Source: a bacterium (GTDB lineage: Bacteria; JACRDZ01; JAQUKH01). From it: 64,000 bases of DNA. Shown here one piece after another: positions 15,678 through 24,762 of the stretch. The notes under the pieces are model-generated. The model was not told the DNA's origin. It worked only from the letters and a program-made list of their open reading frames with translations, and searched no databases. Where the stretch lies: contig JAQUKH010000002.1 in assembly GCA_028719205.1 (NCBI GenBank), forward strand, positions 1-64,000, written 5' to 3'. The first letter of the stretch is position 1; each line of letters starts with the position of its first letter. A program made the position numbers and the translations under genes.

Positions 15678-16586
15678 CTAAATATCCTTACTTCTCTCCC
15701 ACCATTCATCAAATGGCGGAAAATTTACAGTTCTTTTTACCTCACTATATTGCCCTCTTGCAACAGTATCAGTTGATGGCATGTTATAACATATATTTTC
15801 TGAAATAATCCATCTGTCGTGAATATCAGCATTCAATTTATTATCGATTATAATCCTTAATTCGCATTTTATACCATCATTTTTGAGTTCTTTCTTTAAA
15901 TCTTTATACAAAGATATGAATTTCTCATCCACTCTTTCTGACGACATTAAAATTTTAATACTTTTTACTTTGCTGGTATTAAGTGACTCCAATAACCAAT
16001 CTAACCCCGCCCTTGAAAAATATTTGTCTATCCAATAAATGTGTTTTTTGCAAGAACTAATAATATCCCTGATTGTTTTTTTGTTTGAAAATGGTTTTCC
16101 GGGTAACAGCAATTTGGCATCTAATGGCCTATGTATAACTTCAAAAATCGTCCTTATTTTCTTATCGTGTGATTGAACCTCATCTTCCAATTGATTCAAT
16201 CTGTTGAGTATTCCTTTATTTGTAGAAACTAATTTTCTTATATTAACAAATACCCGCATTATACCAATGTTTACCTGAATAGCCCTTTTACTGTTAAGAA
16301 CACTGGAAAGCATAGCAACACCCTGTTCAGTAAAAACATAAGGCAAATATCTAATACCGCCCCATCTTGAGGTTTCAAATTGAAACCTCAAGTCAACAAA
16401 CTCTTCTTTTGTTAATTGAAACATAAAATCATATGGAAATCTGTCTAGATTTCTTTTTACGGCAAGATTAAGTGCTTTTGTTTTCACTCCATAAAGTTCA
16501 GCAAGGTCTCTATCTAACATTACATTTAGTCCCCTAATTAAAAATATTTTTCTCTCCACGATTTCTTGTTTAATAATTTCTGTCAT
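15678..16586 (-). CDS. ORF6N-domain protein with C-terminal PLD-like domain
   Basis: 302 residues. The N-terminus ('IFLIRGLNVMLDRDLAELYGVKTKALNLAVKRN...FMFQLTKEE') is an ORF6N domain, a phage-derived DNA-binding-type domain ending with 'YVFTEQGVAMLSSVLNS'. A coiled linker (about 125-150) leads to a second domain with 'HIYWIDKYFSRAGLDWLLE' and 'ADIHDRWIIS', resembling single-motif phospholipase D-like domains found in defence and mobile-element proteins. It follows hsdS by 24 nt in the cassette. Regulator, anti-phage effector or toxin are all possible; not resolved. Confidence 0.75.
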   Translation of the reverse strand: MTEIIKQEIVERKIFLIRGLNVMLDRDLAELYGVKTKALNLAVKRNLDRFPYDFMFQLTKEEFVDLRFQFETSRWGGIRYLPYVFTEQGVAMLSSVLNSKRAIQVNIGIMRVFVNIRKLVSTNKGILNRLNQLEDEVQSHDKKIRTIFEVIHRPLDAKLLLPGKPFSNKKTIRDIISSCKKHIYWIDKYFSRAGLDWLLESLNTSKVKSIKILMSSERVDEKFISLYKDLKKELKNDGIKCELRIIIDNKLNADIHDRWIISENICYNMPSTDTVARGQYSEVKRTVNFPPFDEWWERSKDI

Positions 16587-16610
16587 AATTTCTTTTTATT
16601 TTAAAACTAT

Positions 16611-17999
16611 TTATTTTGTAAGCATCTTCTCAATTTCTTTTTCAACAAGCTCCTTTGCTCCTTGTAGTTTTTGCTTTGCTTCTTTTTTGGCTTGATTTGC
16701 TTGTACAACTTTATCTGCTAACTTATTTTGCCATTCTAAATCTGGCTTTCCATTTTTGTTTTGCGGGATAAAAACCTTATATTTTACAATATCCTGAGGA
16801 TATATTTCTCTTTGCGCTGAACCGGAAGCCCGTTGATCGGTTTGCATTAAACCTGCGGGTGAGTTTAAGAATAAAGCCAGATAAACAGGATTACAAATTT
16901 TATTATCAGGCCTAATAATAGCTACATGATTACTCGCAATACCTTTTATATTCTCTAAATACACATTTGTTCTGCCTACATAAGCACCAGTCGAATACAT
17001 TAAAACGTCATATTGCTGCAATTTTGCTTTTGTTGTATTCGCTTCTTCGTAGAACAATTTGGAAGTTCTTTCACTGTTTTCAATATCAATCTCAGTTGGC
17101 CCGAGGTGCTTGCTATTAATTACGAGTATCTCTCCTTTATCAACATATAGCGGCTGTACACCGCGATTAGGCAAAGGGCAAAACTCGCCAAGTTTTTTTG
17201 CCCCAGCCTTATTTAATTGCTTAATCAGATACTCAAATTTTGGCTGATAAAACTCCGGATCAAGACGTTCGTTTTCAGAAATAATTTTGCTTGAGGCTGA
17301 ATAATTTAAAATATGCTGTGTATCGACTTTATTCCATTCCAACCTTTCAAGAAGTTCCTGTTCTGCATTGCTGTAATAATTTTTAGTTTTTTCAATATTT
17401 TCATATAAACATCTGCATGATTTATCAATCTCTTTTTGGAAAACGGTTGGCAAGATTGGGATTAAGACTGCATTTATATCCTCAGTATAAATCTCTGTTT
17501 GTCCCGAAGAACCTCTTGCCATTGTATCAAGCTGGACATATCCATACTTGGAAAGTAAATATACTGCTAAATAATATTTTGAAATATTTTTTAATTCTGT
17601 AATTTTTGTAATATGTCCATCTATTATATATTTATTATTATTTTTCATCAAAATTGCTGAACGTCCCAAAGTGCCTCTGCCAGTTGAATTAATTAAAATG
17701 TCGCCATATCTTGCTTCTGATTCGGGATTTTTTATCATAAAACTACTTTCTGTATATTCACAAGATTCATCTACAAAACCATTTTTTATTTTTGCCGATT
17801 TTATTACATGCACATCTCCTTGCTCAGTGTAAACCGGTAACTTACCTCTATTAATTTTAGGATTAAAATAGCTAATATTTTTACTATCGATATCCTTCAA
17901 ATTTTTTAATAGATTAGTATATGTAGGTTTATATATTTCAGGATCAAGTCTTAATCCTAAAACTAATTTTTTTGAACTAATTGCTTGCCAAACTGCCAT
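16611..17999 (-). CDS. hsdS: Type I-style restriction-modification specificity subunit
   Basis: 462 residues with two target-recognition domains (about 20-185 and 245-420). Both carry the repeated '(R)LDPE(I/F)Y(K/Q)P' opening and a closing '(M/Q)ARGSSGQTEIY' or 'RASGSAQREIYPQDI' pattern, each followed by a helix. The tail (about 425-460) is a Lys/Glu-rich coiled coil. It sets the DNA sequence methylated, and possibly cut, by the HsdM partner 11 nt upstream. AGAGGA precedes the start. Two recognition domains imply a bipartite target. Confidence 0.93.
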   Translation of the reverse strand: MAVWQAISSKKLVLGLRLDPEIYKPTYTNLLKNLKDIDSKNISYFNPKINRGKLPVYTEQGDVHVIKSAKIKNGFVDESCEYTESSFMIKNPESEARYGDILINSTGRGTLGRSAILMKNNNKYIIDGHITKITELKNISKYYLAVYLLSKYGYVQLDTMARGSSGQTEIYTEDINAVLIPILPTVFQKEIDKSCRCLYENIEKTKNYYSNAEQELLERLEWNKVDTQHILNYSASSKIISENERLDPEFYQPKFEYLIKQLNKAGAKKLGEFCPLPNRGVQPLYVDKGEILVINSKHLGPTEIDIENSERTSKLFYEEANTTKAKLQQYDVLMYSTGAYVGRTNVYLENIKGIASNHVAIIRPDNKICNPVYLALFLNSPAGLMQTDQRASGSAQREIYPQDIVKYKVFIPQNKNGKPDLEWQNKLADKVVQANQAKKEAKQKLQGAKELVEKEIEKMLTK

Positions 18000-18010
18000 A
18001 ATTCCTCTGT

Positions 18011-20041
18011 TTAATTAAATTTTATTCCTTCTTTTTTACAGAAATCTGTAAATGCTTCTACGATATCGTTTAAGTCGTTATCAACTATTGGTTTTTCTTT
18101 TGTTGGTTCAATTATTTTTCCTTCATTGTTTATAAATTTTCCTTCTCTATTGTTTAACAAGATATAGTTTCCGGAACTATCCTTGCCTGAACGTTCGCTT
18201 GTTGCCATAAATATCGGGTAATCTTCAATCGGTTTACCAGTTATTCCGCCCCATTTTTGCAAAAACAAAACACTCGTCTTTGTTCCCGTAAATGGCTTGA
18301 ATGTATTCACTCCCAAACCTACCACAGCAAGTATTTTTGCTTTTGACATTATCCATTCACGCAATGCTTTTGTTCCAATGTTATTTAAATTACCTTGTGG
18401 TAAAACAATTGCCATTCTCCCGCCGGGTTTTAAAAATCTTAAACATCTCTCAATAAATAAAATATCCCGCTTCATTGAATTTACTTTTTTCTTTTTGTTT
18501 TTACGTTGTTGTTCTTCATCTTCGGTTTCTTCTTCATCGTCAGAAAGTTTTCCTGATTGTCGCAAATCGTATAATTCATAAATTGAGAGTTGTTCTTTTC
18601 CTGTAATTTTTCCGGAGAATGGCGGATTTGTTAATACTATATCAAAATCACCGTCTTTTGTGTCTTTTTTGAATTCACCTATTCTGCCAGATGCTTCTGA
18701 TTTTGCCCACTTTCTAAAATCTAGTGAATCTACGCCAAACACATTTGATTTACCGTCACCGGCAATCAACATCATTACCTTTGCCACTTTTTTTAATTTA
18801 TCATCAAAATCTACAGCAAAAATATAGTTACTGGCATATCTATAAATTTTATCTATATCATTACCCCATTTTTGCTGTTCTCTGATATGTTTTATTGTAT
18901 GGATAAGAAAACCTGCAGAACCGCAGGCTGGGTCAATAACTTTTTCATCTACTTGAGGGTCCATCATTTTAACACACATATCAACTACCATTCTGGGAGT
19001 AAAATACTGGCCTTTTTGCCCTTTTTGTTCCGGATTTATTAAATATTCAAATGCAGCATCTATAACGTCAAGGTCTGCATCGTGAAATCTTAAAGGTTCG
19101 AGAGTGGATGCACATTTTATTAAAGCATCATCTTTAAGTTTCAACACCTCTTCTTTATCAAATATTCCACCCCACCCTGGTCGCTTTTTTGCATCCTGGA
19201 ATAAACCGTTAATAATTTCATAAATTGTATCTGGGTCAGCTTCCGGAACTCTAAATTGCATTGGTGAATCATCTTTTTTCTTTGGATCAAATTCATCGTG
19301 TAATTTTGCAAAAAATAGTTTAAATAATTCATCGAAAACACTACTAACTCCGGCATTTGCTAATGCATCTTCTTCGAGACGCTGGATAGTTTCTTTTAGA
19401 TTTGTAATAACCTTTAAGTCTTTTCTTGTAAGTGGTTTTAAAATATCTTTTAGATATTCACCTTTTTTGGGCAGGCGTGGAATATCACGGTATTTAAAAG
19501 GTTCTCCTTTTGTTTTAGTATCCTCTTCCCGCAACTGCACAATAGTTTTTGAACCATTAGACCAAGCCCCAAATTTTACTCCAGTAGCATTCATGTATGA
19601 TTCTAATTCTTCTATGCCCTCTTTTTCATCAGGCTTTTTAAGTTCAATGATAATATATTTACTTGTGCAAGTATCATTTGTAAAAATTACTATATCTGCC
19701 CTTTTAGTATCATCCGACCCCATCTGTATGGGTTCTTCAACGTTTAGTTGGTTTAATGGATATTTAAGATAATCCCTTATATAAATCAAAAACAACTGTC
19801 GTATAATTTCTTCTGGCCTAGCGGTTTTTTTATTTTTATCATAAACAAAAATATCCTTATTTCTTTTTAAACATTTTACATAAACTTTTCCATCTTCCTT
19901 TTCAAAGAAACTTATTCCCTTAAAAACATCTCGAGGAAATTCTTGTAGGCCATACTTAATTGAAGAATCTTTAAAAACTAAATCAAATATTCCTTCTGTG
20001 CCGATTTTTTCTTTTTGAGGCTTATAAAAAACATTACTCAT
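18011..20041 (-). CDS. hsdM: N6-adenine methyltransferase with N-terminal nuclease-type domain (HsdM or BcgI-A-like)
   Basis: 676 residues. Residues ~60-170 look like a type I R-subunit N-terminal nuclease domain: 'MGSDDTKRADIVIF' (Asp) then 'YIIIELKKPD' (ExK), a PD-(D/E)xK arrangement. The rest is an N6_Mtase core with 'DPACGSAGFLI' (SAM binding) and 'LTNPPFSG' (catalytic NPPF). No separate hsdR is present, so a single chain may both cut and methylate, as in BcgI-type IIB/IIG enzymes. It overlaps radC by 4 nt and precedes hsdS. Alternatively a methylase-only protein whose N-terminal domain is inactive. Confidence 0.9.
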   Translation of the reverse strand: MSNVFYKPQKEKIGTEGIFDLVFKDSSIKYGLQEFPRDVFKGISFFEKEDGKVYVKCLKRNKDIFVYDKNKKTARPEEIIRQLFLIYIRDYLKYPLNQLNVEEPIQMGSDDTKRADIVIFTNDTCTSKYIIIELKKPDEKEGIEELESYMNATGVKFGAWSNGSKTIVQLREEDTKTKGEPFKYRDIPRLPKKGEYLKDILKPLTRKDLKVITNLKETIQRLEEDALANAGVSSVFDELFKLFFAKLHDEFDPKKKDDSPMQFRVPEADPDTIYEIINGLFQDAKKRPGWGGIFDKEEVLKLKDDALIKCASTLEPLRFHDADLDVIDAAFEYLINPEQKGQKGQYFTPRMVVDMCVKMMDPQVDEKVIDPACGSAGFLIHTIKHIREQQKWGNDIDKIYRYASNYIFAVDFDDKLKKVAKVMMLIAGDGKSNVFGVDSLDFRKWAKSEASGRIGEFKKDTKDGDFDIVLTNPPFSGKITGKEQLSIYELYDLRQSGKLSDDEEETEDEEQQRKNKKKKVNSMKRDILFIERCLRFLKPGGRMAIVLPQGNLNNIGTKALREWIMSKAKILAVVGLGVNTFKPFTGTKTSVLFLQKWGGITGKPIEDYPIFMATSERSGKDSSGNYILLNNREGKFINNEGKIIEPTKEKPIVDNDLNDIVEAFTDFCKKEGIKFN

Positions 20042-20712
20042 ATTATCCCCTTATCTTTAAAACTAAAAAATCCACTCTTTACAACAACAATATGGTCTAT
20101 CACTTCTATCCCCAAGATCCTGCCTGCCTCGACTAATCTCTTATTAATTTCTAAATCGTCTTCAGATGGTTCTGGGTCTCCAGAGGGATGATTATGTGCC
20201 AAAATAATTTGTGCGGCAAGATTCTTGACGGCTGGCTCAAAAACTTCTCGCGGATGGACAAGATTTGCATTAAGGGAACCCACGGAAATAATCTCTCTTT
20301 TTATTTCCTGATTGCGGCTATCAAGATAAAAAATTACAAAATGCTCCTTTTTATGGTCTCTTATATCTTTTAATTCTTTCCAAACATCCTCTGGTTTTAA
20401 ATATAATCCAGCAATTTTATCTTTTAATAATCTTTTCCCTAATTCAAAACAAGCTATAATTTCGCAAGCTTTTGCCGGACCAAGACCAGAGAAATCTTTA
20501 AGTTCTTGATAAGTTAAATTTGGCAGGTTTTCCGCTTTATACTTTTTAAGTATTTTATTTGCTAAATCAACTACATTTTCACCTTTTTTACCAGACCTTA
20601 AAAGAATAGCTAAAAGTTCTGTATTAGAAAGCCGTGTGGGACCATATTGGATTAACTTTTCTCTTGGCCTTTCAATTTTTGGTAAATCTTTTATCTTTTG
20701 ATTATGCAACAT
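20038..20712 (-). CDS. radC: RadC-family JAB/MPN metalloprotein
   Basis: 224 residues with an N-terminal UPF0758 helix-hairpin-helix part ('RPREKLIQYGPTRLSNTELLAILLRSG', 'GLGPAKACEI') and a JAB1/MPN domain with 'AHNHPSGDPEPSEDD', i.e. the H-x-H-x(n)-D zinc site. The repair role once given to RadC is doubtful; family members are frequent in mobile and defence regions. It is first in the radC-hsdM-hsdS-ORF6N set, with a promoter at 20750-20777, and overlaps hsdM by 4 nt. Confidence 0.93.
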   Translation of the reverse strand: MLHNQKIKDLPKIERPREKLIQYGPTRLSNTELLAILLRSGKKGENVVDLANKILKKYKAENLPNLTYQELKDFSGLGPAKACEIIACFELGKRLLKDKIAGLYLKPEDVWKELKDIRDHKKEHFVIFYLDSRNQEIKREIISVGSLNANLVHPREVFEPAVKNLAAQIILAHNHPSGDPEPSEDDLEINKRLVEAGRILGIEVIDHIVVVKSGFFSFKDKGII

Positions 20713-20749
20713 TTTAAATATAGTTATTTTTTTAGTTTATTATTTGCTG

Positions 20750-20777
20750 ATTATATAACGAAAATTCTAAAATTCAA
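20750..20777 (-). promoter_or_regulatory. Promoter of the radC-hsdM-hsdS cassette
   Basis: On the minus strand: TTGAAT (complement of 20772-20777), 16-nt spacer, TATAAT (complement of 20750-20755). It lies between the hypF stop and radC, so the cassette can be expressed independently of hypF. Confidence 0.6.
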
Positions 20778-20791
20778 AGTTAATGTACAAA

Positions 20792-23095
20792 TTAATAACC
20801 TTTTGCAATATAATTAAGATAAATCCAAATTTGGCCGAGGCTGATCCCGCCGTCATTTGACGGGACAAGTGTATTAAAATAAATATTCAAATGTTTCTTT
20901 TTAAATTCTTCCGTTAACCAATCGGTCAAAACCTTGTTTTGGAACACGCCGCCGCTTAAAAGAATTTTATCCGTTCCGTAAGTTTGAGCCAGAATTTCAC
21001 CAATTTCAGATATAAGTTTTACTATCGTTAAATGAAACTTTTCAGCTATTTTTTCAATAACGGTACCTTTTTTTTTATCATCTAAAATACATGATAATAT
21101 TTGTTTTTGACCTATGATGATCTTTTCTGTTGAATCAAACAGGTGGGCTGAATTTATTTTTTTTAGATCAACAGGATAATATTCTTTTGGTTTATTTCTA
21201 CACAACGATTCTAATTCAATCGCCGCTTGAGCCTCATAGGTTGTTTCATTCCTTAATCCCAGCAAGCAGGCCGCCGCGTCAAAAAATCTTCCCATACTTG
21301 AGGTTAACGGGGAGTTAATATTTGTTTCCGCCATTTTTTTTACGATTTTCAATTTGGAGATATTGTTCTTATCAATAAAATCTATATTACGGTAATCCGT
21401 TAACGCGTACGCGGTCCGCCAAATTTCTTTTACAGTTGTATCTCCGCCGGGCAGCGGGAAATAATCCAAATGAGCTGACCTTAATATTTTATCTTTTGTA
21501 AACGCGAAAAATTCTCCGCCCCAGATATTTCCGTCAAGGCCATAACCGGTACCGTCAAAGGCTACTCCAATAAAGGGAAGTTTTAAATTTTTTTCCGCGG
21601 CAACGCTCGCAACATGAGCTTGATGGTGCTGAATGCCGGAAGGCTCCAATAAATTTTTTAAAGCAAATTGTTTGGCGAAAATAGTGCTAAGATAATTTGG
21701 ATGCAAGTCATGTAAAACGGTTTTAGGTTTAGCGCCTGTTAAGTCAGCCATGCGGGAAAAAGCTTCTTCAAAAAATTCAAGAGTGCTTTTATCATTCAAT
21801 TCTCCGATATATTGGGATAAGAATGCCCTTCCTTTTGTAAAAAGCGCGAAACTGCTTTTCATATCAGCTCCGGCGGCAAATATTTCTTTGTTTTTTAGAG
21901 TGGGATAGATATCAAAGGCATTTGGAACATAGCCTCTGGCGCGCCGGAGGACGCGGATGGATTTTCCCGCGTAGTGAGCTATAGAATCATCGCACCGGTT
22001 AAATATTTCACGGTTATGAATGAGAAAATAGTCAGCGATTTCTCCCAGGTTTTGATAAGCATCATCATTATTACGGCTGATGGGCTCGTTACTTATGTTC
22101 CCGCTGGTCATTATTAACGCGTGAAAATTATTTGCCTTTGAAGGGTAAAAAAGCAAATGATGCAAAGGAGAATAAGGAAGCATTACCCCCAGATATTTAT
22201 TAGCGGGGGCAACATCTTTATATATTTCTGTTTCTGTTTTCTTTTGTAAAAGCAAAATCGGCCGTTCAGGAGAAAGAAGGATCTTTTGTTCTTCTTTATT
22301 GATAAAACATAATTTTCGAACGGCTTTTATATCAGGAGCCATGATCGCAAAGGGTTTATCAGGCCGGTTTTTCCTTTTTCTGAGCTTTAATACCGCTTGT
22401 TTGTTCATAGCGTCACAGCATAAATGAAATCCTCCGATGCCTTTAATAGCTATTATTTTGCCTTTTTTCAGAAGGTCTATAGTTTTATTAACGGGATCGG
22501 AACAATTGATCATTTTTCCTGATTTATCGGTTAAAAGCATCTTTGGTCCGCAGGCCGCGCATGCGTTTGGCTGCGCGTGGAATCTTCTGGTTAGCGGGTC
22601 ATTAAATTCTTTTTGACATCTGGGGCACATCTTAAAGTCAGACATGGTAGTATTTACACGATCGTAAGGGATATCGTATATTATGCTGAACCTGGGCCCG
22701 CAATTGGTGCAGTTTATAAATGGATATAAAAACCGCCTGTTGGAAACCGTGAATAATTCTTTTTTGCAGGGATTGCAGATGCTTATATCCGGGGGGATAA
22801 GAGTGTAATTTTTCCCTGAAATCGTGCTCTGTAAAATTTTAAACGAAGCGAAGCCTTTCAGCGGAAGCTTTTTTATTGAAATATTTTTAATTACCGCCTG
22901 AACAGGCGCGATATTTTTTAAATTTTTAATTAAATAATTTACGGTGTTTGTTTTTCCCTCTACTTCAAGAAAAACTCCGGAAGGTGTATTTTTTATCCAC
23001 CCTCTAATGCCTGATTTTTTTGCCGCGCGGTAAATTGCGGGGCGGAACCCAACGCCCTGAACCCGTCCATGAATAATCAGGCGTAATCTTATCAT
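20792..23095 (-). CDS. hypF: Carbamoyltransferase HypF
   Basis: 767 residues, full length. Order: acylphosphatase domain (about 1-90, 'GRVQGVGFRPAIYRAA'), two zinc fingers ('CNPCKKEL...CTNCGP', 'CPRCQKEF...CAACGP'), YrdC-like domain (about 200-380, 'GIGGFHLCCDA'), Kae1-like domain (about 390-760, 'HDLHPNYLST', 'QHHQAHVASVAAE', 'GGVFQN'). It transfers carbamoyl from carbamoyl phosphate to HypE for cyanide-ligand synthesis. Its start overlaps the preceding REC-GGDEF gene by 4 nt (ATGA). It is cut off from hypC/hypD by the restriction cassette. Confidence 0.97.
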   Translation of the reverse strand: MIRLRLIIHGRVQGVGFRPAIYRAAKKSGIRGWIKNTPSGVFLEVEGKTNTVNYLIKNLKNIAPVQAVIKNISIKKLPLKGFASFKILQSTISGKNYTLIPPDISICNPCKKELFTVSNRRFLYPFINCTNCGPRFSIIYDIPYDRVNTTMSDFKMCPRCQKEFNDPLTRRFHAQPNACAACGPKMLLTDKSGKMINCSDPVNKTIDLLKKGKIIAIKGIGGFHLCCDAMNKQAVLKLRKRKNRPDKPFAIMAPDIKAVRKLCFINKEEQKILLSPERPILLLQKKTETEIYKDVAPANKYLGVMLPYSPLHHLLFYPSKANNFHALIMTSGNISNEPISRNNDDAYQNLGEIADYFLIHNREIFNRCDDSIAHYAGKSIRVLRRARGYVPNAFDIYPTLKNKEIFAAGADMKSSFALFTKGRAFLSQYIGELNDKSTLEFFEEAFSRMADLTGAKPKTVLHDLHPNYLSTIFAKQFALKNLLEPSGIQHHQAHVASVAAEKNLKLPFIGVAFDGTGYGLDGNIWGGEFFAFTKDKILRSAHLDYFPLPGGDTTVKEIWRTAYALTDYRNIDFIDKNNISKLKIVKKMAETNINSPLTSSMGRFFDAAACLLGLRNETTYEAQAAIELESLCRNKPKEYYPVDLKKINSAHLFDSTEKIIIGQKQILSCILDDKKKGTVIEKIAEKFHLTIVKLISEIGEILAQTYGTDKILLSGGVFQNKVLTDWLTEEFKKKHLNIYFNTLVPSNDGGISLGQIWIYLNYIAKGY

Positions 23096-24033
23096 TTTTT
23101 ATTTATTAAATCCGGTATAAAAGAACAAACCCTGTTTTTTCCGAGATGTTTAGCCTGGTAAAGGGCAAGGTCAGAGCTCTTAATTAACTCGTCCTTCATT
23201 TGAGCGTCAACCGGATAACAACTTAAACCAATGCTTATAGTCGTCTCAATGTTGTTATATGAAAGATTAGATTTATTGATAGTAACAGGAACCATTAAAC
23301 GAAGCCTATGGGCAAGGATGAGTGCTCCATTTTTATCAGTTTCCGGGAGTATAATAGTAAATTCTTCTCCGCCATATCTGCATACTTGGTCTATATCGCG
23401 GACACTCTGGGAGAAAAATTTTGAGATATTCCTTAAAATACGGTCACCTTCAAAATGGCCCAATGTGTCATTAATGTTCTTGAAATTGTCAATATCGATC
23501 ATTAAAAGTGAGAACCTGTGGGCGAATCGTTTGCTTCGTTTAATTTCTTTTTCCAGCAATTCATGAAAGTGCCGATGGTTAAAAAGTTCGGTTAAACCAT
23601 CCTTATTTGACAGGTCCTTATACTTATCCCTTTCTTTAAAAAGTTTTTGCCTTTCAATAGCCTTATTCAGTATTATCTTTGTGGCTTCTTCATCAAATGG
23701 TGTTGGGATAAAGTCATATGCCCCGGCTTTGAGAGATTCTAAAGCTTCTTTAATTGTGGGAAAACTTGAAGAAACAAGGATGCAATGTTCAGAATTTGTA
23801 TCTTTTATCCGTTTTATAAGCTCGATCCCTTTTATCCCCGGGAATTCGGATTCTGTGATAATAATTCTATACTCTCCTTTAGAAAGCTTATTAACTGCCT
23901 CATTATGATCTTTAGCTTTTTCAAGATGGTAATGGCTTCCCGGCAGGATTTTTTTCAAAAACTTCAGGGTTATATCTTTATTTTCAACGACTAAGATATT
24001 GATCTGATCTGATGAATCAACTAAATTTTTCAT
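23092..24033 (-). CDS. Diguanylate cyclase with degenerate receiver domain
   Basis: 313 residues: a receiver-like domain (about 10-130) and a GGDEF domain (about 155-305). The cyclase looks active ('RYGGEEFTI') with an RxxD inhibitory site (RDID) five residues before it. The receiver is not canonical: the phospho-acceptor Asp is Glu61 ('IIITESEFPG'), the acidic pair is Glu17-Asn18 ('ILVVENKD'), and the conserved Lys is Thr ('YDFIPTPFD'). It may be locked on by the Glu, or respond to another input. Overlap with hypF suggests joint expression with hydrogenase maturation. Confidence 0.92.
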   Translation of the reverse strand: MKNLVDSSDQINILVVENKDITLKFLKKILPGSHYHLEKAKDHNEAVNKLSKGEYRIIITESEFPGIKGIELIKRIKDTNSEHCILVSSSFPTIKEALESLKAGAYDFIPTPFDEEATKIILNKAIERQKLFKERDKYKDLSNKDGLTELFNHRHFHELLEKEIKRSKRFAHRFSLLMIDIDNFKNINDTLGHFEGDRILRNISKFFSQSVRDIDQVCRYGGEEFTIILPETDKNGALILAHRLRLMVPVTINKSNLSYNNIETTISIGLSCYPVDAQMKDELIKSSDLALYQAKHLGKNRVCSFIPDLINKK

Positions 24034-24046
24034 TAAGTTTTCCTTG

Positions 24047-24697
24047 TTAAAAGTTATATTTTATTCCCGCGTGAGTTCCGCTTAAAAAAAGGGTTTTAGA
24101 GCTCAGGTAACGATAACCGAGAAAAAAGTTTATTTTTTTCCAGTAAAAACCGCAGGTCCAGTCAAAGTCGTAAAACGGCCGCTCATCAAGATATACGTGC
24201 TCCATAGAAAGATTAAACGTAACAGGTTTTTTCGGCAGGAGTTCGTAATTAAATCCAAATGCATATCCGTATATTATTTCTTCCTGTTCCAGGTGTTTTA
24301 AACCTAACTTAATTTCAAAGGCGCTGTATTGGGAAGGGATAGTAATAGGTATGTAATAAAGTGAGTAGAGTTTATATTTAGTTATTAAGTTATTATCTTT
24401 CTTTTTAAGGTCAACGTAATTAAATTCCATGCCGGCAAACGCCTGGTATTTAATTTTAAGGTCGAAATTTATACCGTTTAATGAAGGTGACTGGTAGTGA
24501 AAACTTGTAAGAGCCTCAAAGTGCCAATTAAAACCATTATCTGATTCCTCCAGTAAAAACTTATTGTTTTTATATGGCACTTTTACATATTGCCATTCCG
24601 TAGGTTTTTCTAATGAAAATGTGGGAATAAAGGCATTGGATATTGTGGAAAGAAGTATAATAAAACCAAAAATAAGGGTTAAAATATTTTTAAGCAT
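24047..24697 (-). CDS. Exported beta-rich protein, probably outer-membrane
   Basis: 216 residues with a signal peptide (MLKNILTLIFGFIILLSTISNA). The mature part is rich in aromatic residues in an alternating pattern ('YGYAFGFNYELL', 'FDWTCGFYWKKINFFLGYRYL') and ends 'GTHAGIKYNF' with a terminal Phe, as outer-membrane barrels do. No family recognised; a DUF1207-like or small barrel is possible. It lies 13 nt upstream of the REC-GGDEF gene and 65 nt after the DUF3108 gene, all on one strand. Confidence 0.6.
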   Translation of the reverse strand: MLKNILTLIFGFIILLSTISNAFIPTFSLEKPTEWQYVKVPYKNNKFLLEESDNGFNWHFEALTSFHYQSPSLNGINFDLKIKYQAFAGMEFNYVDLKKKDNNLITKYKLYSLYYIPITIPSQYSAFEIKLGLKHLEQEEIIYGYAFGFNYELLPKKPVTFNLSMEHVYLDERPFYDFDWTCGFYWKKINFFLGYRYLSSKTLFLSGTHAGIKYNF

Positions 24698-24762
24698 AAA
24701 TTTTAAAAAGGTTAAAATACTGCTGATTTATTCTACTCTTATAAATTTAAAAAGTCCATATT

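Noticed and set aside
16611..17999. Frameshift or truncation of hsdS
   Set aside because: Both recognition domains and the terminal coiled coil are present in one frame, at normal length.
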